64,000 nucleotides of DNA from Camillea tinctor (GCA_022578605.1 MU394122.1:62001-126000), one strand, 5' to 3'. Numbered from the stretch's first letter, positions 48,593 to 63,180 are shown. The notes: generated by a model not told the origin, from the letters alone. Program-made: numbers and translations.

Positions 48593-51500
48593 TAAAGTAC
48601 AAACAAAAGTGTACTCACCTCTTAGATAATGTGTTATTTGGTAGACGGTAGTGATAACCAGGTTTTCAAATCGTAGCTCGTTCAACCCGCTACTCTACTG
48701 GAACCCTCCCTAAGTGGATCCGAATTATATTTACCCCTAGTGGAAATGGCCACGGCCTGTCACGACTATAAAACCTTTTGGATCGTGTCCGGTGCCAAAT
48801 TTATATCCCCATAGGAAGGAGGCTCCGTGATGAAAGCGAATACATAGCTGTTACGAGGAGAACTAGTTCTATGACTACATAAGGCACACTTTGTATACTT
48901 GAAAGGGGCAATGTTTCCCATAAGGCATATCATTCCTTGTACTACTTAGGCCCAGGCTACTACATATATCATATTCTCATTTGATAGATCTACTCTGAGG
49001 AGACCGTATAATAAATTATCTCCCCTGCTTCTCTGATAGCGACATCAATTATTTTTAATTCAAGTGTCTAAGTGAACCCCTGATAATGTGATTATAGGCA
49101 TGCTATCTCGTGGGGTTCTTTTCTCTGATCCCACCACGCATATTACCCACGCCAACTTGGTTGTTATTCATGTGGGCTTCCAGCTCAGCTAGCCAATTCA
49201 TCTAACTTCCGTATATTTTCTGGATATTGCATTCGGTGTTGTTACGCCCCAACCTAGTTGATTAGTTGGGTAACTATATAATACAGAATTTCTCTACAAT
49301 GACCACTCAGTCATTGTGAGAACCGTCTGTCTCATGGTACAACGGGATTGCTCAACATTCAGCTGTAACACCTCGTCGTCATTGAGGGGCTGCCACTGAT
49401 TTGTTAGTGCCAAGGTCATCGATCGTGAACTCAAACATCAGAGCTGCACTACTATAACTGCCCAACGCATTCCATTAGCAAAGCTATGAACGTTCCTCTG
49501 ATAAGTGAGTCCACTAATAGGAAAAAAGCCTAATCTATAACTAGTCACTCGCTAGTATACTAGAAAATGTGCAGAATTAGATAGAAACGAAGGGATAAAC
49601 CAGCCAGTGTACTTTTAAGGCCAGCATGATATGGCTTGCCTCGGTTCAACATCTTTGCCAAATAAACTCATCCTATCCCCGACAATATACTGCAGTCAAC
49701 GTTCTCGATATCATAGTCTCTCACTGGGTAATCATTCAGTGGATCTGATCATTCGTTCCTATAGTTGAATCGATCCCATCCATAATCTACCGTCCTCGAC
49801 GACACGGTTGGTGTGCTCTCCCTTTTAAAGCGGAGCGAAACTCAAGACATATCCTCATTTTAATTTCTTATTTTCACTGGCATTGAAACTTAGCCCACCG
49901 TTGCTGTCTCCAAGTCTGGTGTCTACCTGCATAGTTGAATCTAGATTCCGGCAAAAATGGGTTGCAAATAGACAGTTGAGAGTATCGTTGGCTGTTACAG
50001 TTGGGAGCCAGGTAGCCACAGACTCGTTATACTCCATTATGGTATGTAGTTATGGGCACTATAGCTTTGCTGAGAATAATATTCGAACCCATTTAGTCTC
50101 TTAGTGAATTTGATGACCATTAAATTTGTCGATGTGTAGTTCAACACACAATAAAAACCTCCCATCAATACCTTGTCTCCTGCGGTTTTTTTTTTAATTC
50201 TGAGATACGGGATTAACATCCCACTATACAGTCCTATATTACCTACTAGGGGCATATCTATCTGGGCTTTTGTCCGCCTACAGACTCTACCGGGCTAGTA
50301 TGCATCTTCCATATACGATGCGAGCATCAAGATAAAGGGGAACGTTATTCTTATTGTGCGAAGTGCCAAGCTACCTAGGTGGTCACATAGAGTGACACAG
50401 CTTATTTATTCTGTTTTCTGAACTTCAGCTGTTCAGCCCCTTACACGCCTTTCCCTTCACGTTCGCCTCATAAACCACTTAGAAGATATATGTCACGCTT
50501 ACAGAGATCGCCAATCATAGAATAGTAGTAAGGCCGAACTCAGGGGCTAATAATTTTCATAAGATGACCTAGCCTTGAGGGTAAATTGTGTCTCATTCTC
50601 CCAACTTAATATTTAGATAAAAACCATGCTGTATTAACCAAAGATCTTGTAAAGTCTAGATGCTACAAAGAAGATAAATAATGGCACAAAGGTGGTCAAA
50701 AGATTCCCATATTCTCGCATCATCATGTCAAGCTTAGGGCTTAACTACGAGACCAAGTAGTCCTAACGTCAAGATAGACGTCACTATCTACAAAGTTAGT
50801 GAATTAAGTAATAGGGAATTTGATGAGGACACTACTAAAATTCAAAGGGACTATAGTCAAAACAGAAACCCCACTAGTAAACTTGACAACTACGCGCTTC
50901 GCTTTATTTGCTTCAACCTTCCGTAGTAGAAAGAGACTAAAGTTATATGCCTCTCGTATTTCCCTTTAATTAATCTAAACCTTTAAGATGACTACGTTCG
51001 TAACCAAACCACCATGTTTTGAAGTTTTGGGGTATAATTGATCGTGATATAGTTCAAATAAATATAGAGATACTACGTTGAAATGGAACGGTATTCAGTT
51101 ATAGTTTAGGTACATTACATAATTTTATATAGTCATTGTGCTATGATAGGTGCAGCTGCCCCGTTGGCTCTCTAAGACTGACAACATTGTAAAGCATTTC
51201 TAATCCGGTCTTTATTTCTTTTCACATTGAATGAAGCTTCATATGTAGTGACAAGAGGTAACTGATTGGTCCCTTTTGGCGGTTAAAGAAATTGAGGGTT
51301 ACATGTCTCCGTATTATATTGCAGAATGGCACATAGGGGCTCAACGATGTATCTAAAGGTTTTTGTTGATAGCCTTGCCAGCCAGGCTTAAGCACTGTAT
51401 AATACAGAGAAATATATATTTACTAAGCACTTGATAGGTGCTTCAGCCTGTTAAAGCTGCTGGTGATAATATAATTTGTGATGATCCTATAGGTTAGTAT

Positions 51501-52219
51501 ACCATATTGTGTTTGGTGAACAATATTGAGTTCCACACCTGTATCAGCTCGGTGATTAATCAAATTAAATGCAACCTATTGCACGAGACTAGTGTATCCT
51601 CCTATAGGTGAGACTAACTTAGTTTCGCTCAGCCTTCGGTTTTGTTGTTACCCAAGCCTAGATAGGTAGCGCTGATAATATAGACGATACTACTCTGCTA
51701 AAGGTATTAGCAGAAATTAAGTAAACAAGCCCATTGCATCCCGGCTTTTCGAGAAAGTCTCAAAGGAAACCGGTGAGTTCTATAAGTCCGTATATGAAGG
51801 TGTCATGGCATTGTTGTGATCAGCATCCGCGAGTCGTTGCTAGGGAGAAAATGGTTTCTTATAACCACTACAAAGACTTTATTGTCCTATACAGATAAGG
51901 TTCTCTAGACTTTTACCCCAATTACGTTCTGAGTTTCAAAAATAGTAGCCTGGAGGCTATAATCTAAGCACATATAGATTGGAGTGCTTTATCTCGTTCA
52001 AGATAGTATGTATAGTTAGAACATAAAATCTCCAACGTGATTGACATCTACAGAGACCTCACACTCACTGCTACAATATCTAATGCTATTTTCAGGGGAT
52101 TGCACCAAGATCATATGAGATAAAGGGGTTCAGCATTGAAGAGAATGATAGAATCTGGTAGATCATATAGCATCAGGATCCAGTGCGTTGTAATATCTCA
52201 ATCATAGCAAGACAAAACT

Positions 52220-52417
52220 CTACCTCAAGGAAGCATCTAACACTCTGATGTAACTACCATTGATATTAGAGATATTGTGGAAACGGCCGTTATATTTTTC
52301 TCCCAGATTTAGAACGACGGTCTCAGTAGCGCCCTTCATCGCCTCGATTCCTTCAGTTCGGCTGAGACGAAATTCTTTGGGAGTGTCGACAGTAACATGC
52401 ACTACAGAAGTGGCCAT
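52220..52417 (-). other. Short open frame, possible gene fragment
   Basis: 65 codons beginning MATSVVHVTVDTPKEFRLSR, with an ATG start and balanced composition compared with its AT-rich surroundings. It ends in SLR followed by GTAGAG, a possible donor, but no second exon could be found. I recognise no family. It may be a relic or chance. Confidence 0.2.
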
Positions 52418-53010
52418 GGATCCTCCGATTCCTATATCAGGTCAGCAGGCGTTCAAACAACGAGCCCCTTGTGTATAAGTGGCAACAGATCTTTGGATTT
52501 TATATCCCTGGAGTTGGCTTACCCAGCTGACAACTTGCCGGCGCTTTCGGGCTTGGCCAGGCAGATGGGCGAACGCCGGTCCGAGAGGACTTGCTTGACT
52601 GGTGTATGGAGCCTCTCGCTTGACCTAGATTGATTCTGGGTCCCCCGGGGCTATTACCCGGCAATAAGAGGATTATTCTGGCCCGAGCTGGCCATGGTCT
52701 TTCTATAATAGGCAAACTGTTGACCTGGTGTCGAGCGTCAGGGTAATCGATAAGCACTTCGATATCCTCGGAGCCTCTTGTGTCTCAGTCTCGAGGATCC
52801 AGCTAGAAGGGTTAGAGACAGTTCTCTCAAGTTGAGTAGGTTATACCGTTGTCTTGTTTGCGTTACTTGGGGGGGAAACTGAACGCTACTGCTTCTGGAT
52901 CGGATCTGACAATTCGATATAGGGACACACCATTCTTCATCTCTGGAGACATCCATCCAAATACAATACATCTTCATTGGTATCTACTATCTTGTTCCCA
53001 GAGATGAATA

Positions 53011-53268
53011 GTGTTTTTTGACAGTGGCGCGATATACGATCGACTAACAGGGGCGTTACTACATAGTTGCGGGTTAGCCAGGGTTGACATTCTTGTAAAT
53101 AGCAGCTATTCACATCTTCCAGACTGGAGAGAGATAACTCAAACAGAGTCTATACTGCTATTGAAGCAGATTATCGAGAGCAACAAAAGCTCTCAGCGAT
53201 TTGAGGTCTTAGCAGATGGCTGGATCATAAACGGACAGACACAACGGAGCCGATATCTCTTGGTTTAA
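53011..53268 (+). other. Open frame in the GC-balanced island, possible gene fragment
   Basis: An open stretch of 85 codons without its own ATG start (LARVDILVNSSYSHLPDWRE, ILLLKQIIESNKSSQRFEVL). Its codons look more gene-like than the flanks, but it has no start, no domain known to me and no joining exons. Possibly an internal exon of a lost gene. Confidence 0.15.
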
Positions 53269-56200
53269 GGAACCAAGTTGTTTCGAAGGACTAACCAGCA
53301 AACCACGGATTATTATAATATCGTTATATTATTCGTGTCTCTAAAACATAAAGCAGTGTGAGAGTACCTCTAAGAGCTAGAAGGTTGAGGATCTTGATTT
53401 TTTTCGAGACTGGTGTCTAAGAAACGAGGGACTTCTACCGTGAAAGTCACAGGATATCGCACAAAAGCAGCCTTGGGCTTACGGCCAACACACAGCAACA
53501 CAGTCCCAGCACTAAAATCCTATCCAGATACTTTCTATCCCATTCTTTCCCTTCAGGAAACAGTTGGGCCGTTTGTGGGTCTTGCTGTATAGTCTCAGAA
53601 TTCTACCCAACCCTGAACAAGAATAGTAGAATAGACACATCACCGGCCAGCGAATACCTCGCCCAATACTGCAAAGCCTATCCTTCAAAATATTTCTCTT
53701 GGTATACTAAGTAGACTAAGAACAGAAGATCGCCAGGATGACGAATCAGAATCTTGGGAACACGGAGAACTACATAAGTGCGTCTCAGCCAGCCCTGTTG
53801 GGCATAATATGAGAGGCGGCGGCACACCGGGGTCCCTAAACGAGATACGGCTTGCCTCTTTGTGTTTCATTCATGACATACTATATCCTAGGCATCCATA
53901 TAGATGCTACTGCGATGTTATTATTTATTAGCACCAAATATAGGTCCTAGTTTCTTTTATCAGCTTACGTTGGCTGATGATGGAATCACCCCCTATACTA
54001 CTGAAAAGGAGAAGGCAAACAGAAAAACAACAGAATACGAATAGTAATAATACCATGTATGTACGTTAGATTACAATATGCCAACAATATGGATAAGGCT
54101 AGGATGACAATAATGAGTGGAGTATTGAGTATCCAAGGTATATTATCATTACTATTACTCTTGTTTTTGACTTGATAACCGAACCCCCGAGAATTTTGCC
54201 AGTCTTCAAAAGATTTTCGTGTTCCCTGCTGTAGCATGTGAAAAAATTATTCCTCCGGGATTTGCCATCAATGGAGAGGTTGGGATACAGCCGAAGACTA
54301 CTTCTAAGCCTAGGGGGTAACCTCATGCTTGTCTTGATTCCGCCACAAAGCCTACTATGTGCGTCAGAAACCTTCCGGGGAGGAGGAAGTGAAGAAGGAT
54401 TGCGGTTGCGTTCGTCCACACAGATTCATGTCGGCACGGGATCTACCGCGTGGGTTTGATAATATATTCGAGGTACTAGGGGTAGGAGAAGTGGGCGGGT
54501 AGCACAGCAGAGAGTAGTGCATGATAGATGGATAAGCCAGAGATTTGACCAGTCGTTGGTTTTCTTTTCGGCCTTTGACTTAGAGTTGGTAATCCTACCT
54601 TCCTTAGAAGACACAAAAGAGAATCGGAAGACTTCAGATGGACAGAGTCTCGATTCGTATCGAGATATCCGGGTTTTGAACCGCTGTTGAGCACTCTGCA
54701 GGCTGCTTGATCCAAAAGCGTCACAGTACAGGAATCGATATATGGCCTGCGGCAGGCTACTAAACGATTATCTCCTACCCTAGGAGAATGTATCTAATGT
54801 GTAGACGACAAGTACCTCTCTGGCCACTTGACAACTATGGTCATGTTCTACATTCTTGTTCAATATATGCGTGTGTTTATGTATTCCCTTCGGGGGTTGT
54901 GAAAGCAGCCAAGGCGGAATGGGACCGAAGCTGTAAAAGCTGACGATCGAAACCATCATTGCCCTGGTGGGAAAGGGGGTCAGTCTGCGTTGTAATGCTA
55001 CTAGGTACACACAGACTTATCTCGACTTGTCGATGGGCAGTAGTAGCCAGCCAGACTATCGTATTGCGCCTAGCCATAAGCTGCTCACTCGCCCCCCTAT
55101 CCCCTGGAGAACGTTCTTCTGACCCAATAGGACGCCCTAACGAGTCCTGTATGCGGCAGACAGCATGCTAAGAAAGAAACTAGCCTCCCGGTGGGACCCA
55201 AACTCACCAGCACCCAGCCGGGCTGGAGACGTTGAAGGCAATAAATGCGCAATAATCACTCTGCGCAGTGGCATCCAACGACGTCGCAGCAGCGATAGGG
55301 AGTAGTAGCAGCTACGACTACTACATTAGAATGTTAAGACGCACATTCTACGTGCAGTTTTCCGATTCACTTACCCCAATATTCGAGACGCCGACAACAC
55401 AGCGTACTTGCAGATAGTGGGGGACGGGAAGCACACGGGGGGAGGTTGGGCTACCCAGTTAAGGAATCGTAGATGAGTGAGGGAAATAGCTTGGAGGGGG
55501 GATGACCTTCTAGTCTGGCTCCGCCTTGGCTCCGTCTCTCCCTGTATTTTCTTCGCAATGACTTGCCCGAACGTGTCTCTACCTACGTACATTCTCACCG
55601 GTTCTACGGCTACTACAACGGAAGCAGGTTCGGGGACCTTTCATCGTCGACAGCCTGCCCCTTTTCCCATCATTGCCCTTCTACAGAAGACCCGTGCAAG
55701 CCACGGGCCAGCCAGCCTCACCATCTACTCACCCCCTTGCTCCTTTTATCTAATTATCCCCCTCTCCCTTTCCCTTTTCCTAAAGCATGCTTTTAGTAGA
55801 GTGATGAGCGAGGCAGGCACAGGAATACCTCTGTTGCAGATGGGATGGGAGTATCTGACTGCGAAACAATATTAACCGAGGTCTAGATGATTCGTCATAG
55901 TTTCCCCTTTTTATGTCCTCTACGAGATAACTGGCCAATATTATGTGTGATGCGTACATTATACATATAGGGCTATACATATGTAATACAAAGCTTTTGT
56001 CACGTCGATATTTCCATATGCCGGTACACGTATCACTTTAAAAAAAATTCAGAAACCGATCTCCCTTTAATAATCCCGCATCTCTCCGTTTAATTTTTTT
56101 TATCTCGTATGCAGGTCACTATTCAGCACATCCACTGTGATGTACGAAATCTTTACGAGATAAACACTTAATCTATTCTGTCCACATAGTTTGTGATGCA

Positions 56201-57822
56201 AAGGGCCCAGGGGTTAATAGTCAAGTGTACCTATGCAATAAGTATATACAAAAGGGAAAAAGAGAGCGGCGAGTACTAATTAGAAGGTAAGTTATTTAGG
56301 TAGTCAGCGTCTGCGAGTGATGAAAACATGATGTTACATTCTAAAGATACATGTTTAGGTAGGCGGTCCAGTAAGAAACTCATCGTTTATATATTCCTGT
56401 GAGTATGCTGCATTATAACCTGTACGGCCATGAGCCGCACGACCCTATATGTGATAGCCCCTGGTTCATCTATGTATGTTGTGTAGGACGCTGACTCTGT
56501 AGTTAGTGTAACTTGACTGAATAGTCTAAGGAACTAATTATTGACGTAAATGATGCTACAATATCGTCAAACTATCTAGCATGGAAATTGAGAACAATGT
56601 ATGTCAGGGGTATGATGTAGAAAATGTACAGAGTTTAGAGTACATAGTCGATCAAGAAAGATGCTACGATGAAAGAAGTCTGACTATAGGTTTGTTTATA
56701 ATAAAACCCTAAACGTAACATTTGTTCAATGTTTCATTGGGAGGGTAACCAGCTGCTATCGTTGCTTTGAGCTGGACAACGACCACCCTGCATAATATAA
56801 TGAGGCTCCTTCATTGAGTCTTTTCTAATAGTAAACTAGTGTAGAAAGATGGACAAGCGAGCTCGCCGAGTAATAGACTAACTAGTTTCAACAACGAAGC
56901 CAATGATGAAGGATATTTTCAAATATACTCTCATGGCCTGAGCTTGGACTCATCGGGATATGGCCTAATATTGGTGGTAATATATCCGTCGAGTATACCT
57001 GTCGCTATTGTTCGCCGTTCTCGTCCCAGATTGACTAAGCTTGTCTATTCTCTCGGGCACATCCTCGGGGGACTTCAGCGAACGAGGGACCATAGCCCCC
57101 ATCCACGCAGACGAAAGAGTAGGATGTTGAAAGAATTCACACTAAGTAAAGAATACAGGCCTTAATTTATTCTAGACCCCCGCCACCAAGCAGGGCTGTG
57201 GCATGAATGGTGACTTGACTGACCTATATACATACTTCTCCTACTTCTAGGTCTCTCTGGCTCTTATCACTGGTCATGCTAGACGCAGAATGTAACCTGT
57301 GCACACCTTCGAAGCTTCAGTTTCAGATGTCTGAAAGAAGACCCCAAAAGACGGTATTTAATTTGCCATAGATGTGGTGGCCGATAGGAGAATGCTGGTG
57401 ATCTTATGCTAGAGCTTAGCACTAAACGGAGACGAAGGCCGGGGGTGCGGCTCGGATGCGATACGACTATATTGGCCTTCCTTCTTGTATCATCTTGGAG
57501 TATCTGCCTTACCAGTAGCCACTACTATGCAGCGCAATCTTTCCATTAATAAGGTAATCGTAGTAATGAGCGACCGCAGTAGGCGAGAGACGCGCCAAGC
57601 GAGGTATACTCGGTCTCGATCCTGCTTTGTATCACCTGCCATCCCCAGACTAATCACAGCCGATGTAGAAAAATGAAAATAGAAGAAGCGTGGGGTTAAA
57701 ACCAGAAGTAGAGTTGTATTTTCCTGTCCGCTTTCGACACCGGTCACTGTGCTACTGCGGACGATCGATATCGATCTGCCCATCAGACGCCGGTATCAGC
57801 CGGGGTACCCGGGATATCACAG

Positions 57823-57852
57823 GTATAAATATAAATACAAATATAAATATAA
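57823..57852. repeat. TATAAA/TACAAA short tandem repeat
   Basis: Five AT-rich hexamers in tandem. A Tyr-Leu frame on the minus strand comes from this repeat. Confidence 0.75.
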
Positions 57853-59492
57853 CTGGTTACTAGAGTGAAACGGGACTCTAATTTCGTGTGTACTGGCAAT
57901 GTGGGAACATACATATAGTCTACTAAGGCTGCATGTGTTCTTTACTGTTCTTAGGTATTGCCCGCAGGTGGATTCTGCAGGTCGCCGGCCGGACCACGCA
58001 AAGTTCTGCGAGAAAAATGAGGGTACCTGCGTGGGCATGGTAAGCGAAAAAGGATTATTTTTCTGCGACGGGTTGGACGGGGGGGAAATCCCTTGCTTCG
58101 GGACGGTAGTCGTTAACAGATATTGGTGGAGAACTAGGACCTGGAGTCGGGGAGCGAAGGTAAGCGGATAAAATAGCCCATACATGCAGCATTCTCCTAT
58201 AACTATCCCCTTTGGCGGCGGTGTTTACTGGCGTAGGGTATCTTTTCCTTTCCTCTCTTACTATATTCAGCTGACATCTGAAAGGTGGGATGCGTCGTTA
58301 AAATTAAGTCAACCAATGAGAATTATCACGAATAGTAACCAATAATGGTGTATACCACTATAAATAGGCCGGCCTTGATACTACACACCTCATACCGTGC
58401 CATCACTCTGCTGTAGCGTTGTCCAAGCCCGAAATTACCTGAAGCCTTACATGGGCCACATGTTCTGTTGAACGTAATTCGCCATCTTTAGCGCGTCAGC
58501 GGTAAACCTATCTGAGGTTTTTGAGTAGGGACGCTGCTTATACCATCGCCCATATTAGATTTGCATCTGTTGAGTTGAGTTGGGCGTTAGGTAATTCGGA
58601 GGCGCTCCTAACATTGGATCGCGTCATCGTACGTTTGAAGCCTCCAGAAAGATATACCCGGTAAGATAATTTGGCTGAGACCGTTCTTGTGGCTTCAACG
58701 GTTCACCGTCTTCGCCACGCCGCGGAAGCTTTGGATTGATTAAAACCGTTAGATCGACATGTTTCGGTGACCGGTAGGTAGCCTGAGATACGGCACACAA
58801 CCTGAGTAGGGGGTACATGGCGGCTCGCCTAGCCCCATATTGCGACAGAGATCAGACGACGGTAGGCTTGCCGAAAAAGTCGCCTTGAAACGTGGGGTCC
58901 AGGTTCGACAAGATTACGCAGATTGGGGGGGCAGGGGGAGGCTTGCCGCCCGTTCCTGACGACCATCGTTCTGGCATTGGAGGATTCACCTATATTGCAC
59001 TTGCAAAGCTAGCCATCACTGGGCGCAAGTTGTGATCCATGACAAGTGCCTTGGCCGCCCATTTATCGTAAAACAAATATGTAGAAGGGGTAGTCGAAGG
59101 ATCGAAAGAAGGCTGCCAATCAACAGAACAGACTCGTTCTGGATTCCTTGTCCGTGGGTTATAGGAATAACTTCCATGGCTTTGTGAGGTGGTACAAGTG
59201 CTACTCCGTTGCGCCGTATGTATAAGTCATGCTTAACAGAGCAGGGCTTGGTTGAGGAAAACTGAAAATCCGGAGGCTTAGAATATTATTCAATCTTGGC
59301 CATCGAAGATAATTTTGTTTGGCTATGGTGCCGTGTGATTTGAAGGGAACGAGTGTGAGAGAAGAGGAAGGGGGGTACGGGGAAATATCAGGGAAATGTC
59401 TAGAAGCATGAGAGCTGCCAGAACGTGGTTGACATGGGTGCCCGGAGGGTGGCTCAAGCCCCCTGAGAATCATCCACACCTTTTTATACCTA

Positions 59493-59512
59493 GGTGGTGG
59501 TGGTGGTGGTGG
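59493..59512. repeat. GGT trinucleotide repeat
   Basis: Six full copies of GGT plus a partial copy. Confidence 0.9.
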
Positions 59513-59828
59513 CAGAAGGAATAGAAGGATGTCCCGTTTGTGCCACTTTCTGATGGCTTTTCCTGTTTCTTTTTTTCTTTTTGAAAAAAAAAAAAAGAAA
59601 AGGAATTATTTCCTATGGTACGTGTAGTTTCAAGTCGCCTCGGGGGGACTATTCATTGGTATACCAGCTATGCAATTGACCAAATAAAATCATTTATTCG
59701 GTGATGTTGTTATTGTAGTTGGTATCTGACAAAGTCAGCTCGATCGCTGACAGATGCGTGAATTGTTGCGTATCAAAGACATCGACCACATCCTCACCTG
59801 TTTGTATCATATATCATGTTACTCATAA

Positions 59829-60158
59829 TTGCGAGAGCGAGTCAAGAAGACCTGGCTCCGGTTGGCTGAAAACGAAGCTGCAAAGTCGTTTCGTATCACC
59901 CGACAAATACACTACATGTGGTGTAATCCTCTCCAGTTAGTCGAGGAGGCCCAGTCACTTGGAGAGCTTGCACATTGGATAGCCAAGAGCACGGGAGGTG
60001 TGGTTGAAGGCGAAACATGGTCTGCGAGTTATTCCATGAAACACATGCAGAAGAAAATCAAGAAGTACCATGCATTTTCCAGCTTACACCAGGACAGGAT
60101 TTGGCTTTGTGCATGTCGTCATTCCGTAAGCACTTGCATGAGCCGCTACACAAGATAG
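59829..60158 (+). other. Open frame, possible gene fragment
   Basis: 109 codons opening right after a stop with no ATG start. The core WLRLAENEAAKSFRITRQI and SLGELAHWIAKSTGGVVEG has balanced, gene-like codon use, unlike its surroundings. No family recognised and no partner exons found. It could be a decayed gene. Confidence 0.2.
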
Positions 60159-63074
60159 ATGTGGATTGCTTCAACTAAGGTCATGAATAGTTATGGGGGT
60201 TTTTTTTTTGTTTATGTAAATACTTGGTAGGGTTGGTCAAATTGAAACAAGTAATTATGTGAATACGACCTTGGATAGATGGTTTGGGTTATTAGAAAAC
60301 TAGGGTATATTATCAATATGAATAGGATTGGTGGTGGTGATGTGATAATGGTGTTGATGGTTTTTTAAAAAGGAGAGGGGAATGCAAGAAGGGAGGTTAA
60401 TAAAACAAAAGAATAAAAAAAAAGAGGGGAAGGATACATGTAGGTTAGGTTAGTCCATAAAACGGTTAAGGGCATTAAAAAAAAAGGTGAAGAATTAAAA
60501 AAAGGGATAAAGTTAAAGGAAGGATCGGAGGGTAAACTCTAGCTATCGAACTGGTTGGAGATCCTATTGGACCTTCCAATGCTATAATAATTCACAATCT
60601 CATTAAGGCCGGGAGAAGAATCCTACTAACATCTAACTAATGCATCTAAGCTTTTAAGAGCACAGGCAGTCTAGGGGCCTAAGCTGCAAAATACACTAAC
60701 TGTCCCACTATAAACCTGCCTACAGAACTTCAACAGTCTTTGTTATTTTTCCTCCCCAGGGATTCATCTTATCCCGTTGCTTTTATAGCTAGGTTCGTGG
60801 GACCTGTGGTGGTTTTGAATCACTCTGCTCTCCCAAACCCAGTTTCACAGTTATACATGTACTGTCTTATATGGTTTAGGTCGTTCCTAAGCTAAGCCTA
60901 TCTCGATACTCAGATTTATCATTTGGTCATTCCAAATCATGCATCTCCATCTATAAACCCACTTCTGCTACTCCTTAAGACTGATTTTCCTCCTGAGGGA
61001 TGTGGGGGACCTGTTCTTGTCCCCGCTCACGTCCGACACCATTTTTGATCATGATTGCCCGTGCGGGACTTTTTGAAAAGAAGAATCGAACCAAAGAGAA
61101 GCACGGAAGAAGAAAAAGAACAGGTGTGCACGTCGGAGAGGAGGGGAAGACGGCAGGATGGATAAACTTAGGTTAGTGCTGTAGAGGATAGAGGAGAAGG
61201 AAAGGGAAAAGGAGGGGAAATGCACACAGGTAAGAGATTCTAGAAGTCTAGAATTAATCCAGAAGACCTGTGTTGGTCAGCCAAGTCCGCCAATGGCTGT
61301 TTCTTGACTTGCTGATTCACCAATCCTTCCAACCGAAAAGTCTAGTTGACAAGCCGGAATTTAACTCTAGGCCGCGATTAGCTTAGCACGACCCTTCCGA
61401 TATCCCAATCCATCCATACCTGCCTACCAAACACACACAAACATGTACCCTAGATTAGTAGAGTTGTCGTACGTAACATGTATTAAGCTTTAGGGGGTAG
61501 GTGCCTACTGTAGGTGGTTCCAGATGCGAACTTGCAACCCGTATGTACCACCAATAAAAACCTTGAAAAACATTAGAAGGTGTATGTACAGTCAGTATTA
61601 GTAGATTAAAGCAAGTATGAAGATTAGTAGATATATTTTTAAAGTTCACTCATACATACTATGTACTACCTGCCTATGGTACTTAGCAATGGGAGGAAGT
61701 GGCGGAGGATCAATTAAGAGCAGTTTGAATTGGCCATGAACTGTGTCCACCGTGTAGAACCAAACACATGGCCTTTCCTTCCGTGCTGGTAGGCGGCTTT
61801 TCAGGTTTTTTTTTTCTGGGGGCGAGACACCGATTTTGATCTCCCGCTCTTTCTCTTTTCCCCGGCTTTCCCTTAGCACCGATGAGGGAAGATAGACGAC
61901 AGACTAGTAGGTATCTACCATATACCTTATTTTAGACGTACGTGACAGGTCATCCTACAGATAAGTCCTGGCGAACAAGCGCCAATCGTTTCCAGAGTTA
62001 GTATTACTCTCAACTACACACGTAAGTAGGTAGGTCCACAATCTATCCAAACAGGTTGTTGCTTGCATTTTTTATCGGGTAATCAATAGGTTTGTTGTTG
62101 GCATCAGCTAAGGTAATTTACTACTGCTGCTTGAATGTATGTTCAATATAAGATGGACAGGATGTCTGGTACATACATAGTAGTAGTATGTATGTTGAAA
62201 GTTTAATATATGTTGTGTTGTACTTGCACAATGAGAGATACCTCGTGTGACTGCATAATGTATATACATATATATGTACACTACTTAGCACTTACATGGA
62301 GATATGTATATCTACATCCCTCCTTCGACATTAAACTTGAACAAACCTCCCTTCGCCTCCCGAGCGCCACAACGACCAGGGCTAGCATTGCGGGCGGGTC
62401 CTATCCTCTCTTACCTTATGTATAACCAGGGTAAGGTTGCAGGAAGAATAATGTTGTTATAGTTGTAACCCGTTGGTTAGGTATCATTTATCACCTGCAT
62501 CAGAGGCCCAGATTGTGATGGTTAGGATGTTGTAGGTTAGATGCCTACACTACATATGTAGGTAGAGTGAAATAGGATAAAAAATAAAAATAAAATAAAA
62601 GTAAAATGAGATCAAAACAAAAACCTCGTATGGAGGGTTTGATAGAATGCAATAACCTATACTCACAACAATACCAAGTATTGACTTGCCGTACCTACAA
62701 TCTATATAAGAGAGGTATCAAATGAGGTATACTCGATGTACATAGTATTCATGTAGGTTATCTCTAGTCAGTTGATGAAACTTAGTAGCTAGTAGACCCA
62801 ACGACTACAAGGTAGTGAGTGTAACGAGTAACGTGTAGGTATTAATCTTGTCGCCAATAAAAGATGTTCACACGTGCCCTTCCATAAAATTTGCTACTAC
62901 AACTAGATCCATTTAGGTAAGTACATAAGGTAAGTCGAAAGTAGCGTACGTGTACTACGTGAGTATATATCCAGGGAAGGTACATTGAGTATGGTAGGTA
63001 AATACGTGCTACAGACATGTACCTCTCCTCTTGAGAATCCACAAATATTGCCGAGCATATACGAAGCACAGTCT

Positions 63075-63180
63075 CTCTTTCTCTCTTCTTTTTTTTCTTT
63101 TTCTTTTTTTACTTTCTTTCTTTTCTTCCTAGTCCCTAATCCCTAGTCCCCTAGTCCCAAGTCCCCCAGTCTCTTTCCAA
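63075..63180. repeat. Polypyrimidine tract with CTAGTCCC repeats
   Basis: A long C/T-rich run followed by several CTAGTCCC/CAAGTCCC units. Such tracts are common upstream of fungal transcription starts, here about 650-750 bases before the partial gene. Confidence 0.6.

Larger units (their letters stand above)
48593..54000. other. AT-rich, ORF-poor block, probably RIP-decayed
   Basis: Over 5 kb with many TA-rich strings (TAGTA, ATATAG, TATAAT), dense stop codons in all frames and no recognisable domain. This composition and its place at the edge of the cluster match old repeats mutated by RIP, a C-to-T process of ascomycetes; no transposase or reverse transcriptase motif is readable, so the original element is unknown. 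A more GC-balanced island lies near 52,220-53,270. Confidence 0.5.

Noticed and set aside
55477..55875. Plus-strand frame of 132 codons
   Set aside because: Composition follows C/T-rich tracts, overlapping frames are equally open, and there is no domain.
57817..58185. Minus-strand frame ending in Tyr-Leu repeats
   Set aside because: The repeat is a translated TATAAA array; the rest shows no family features.
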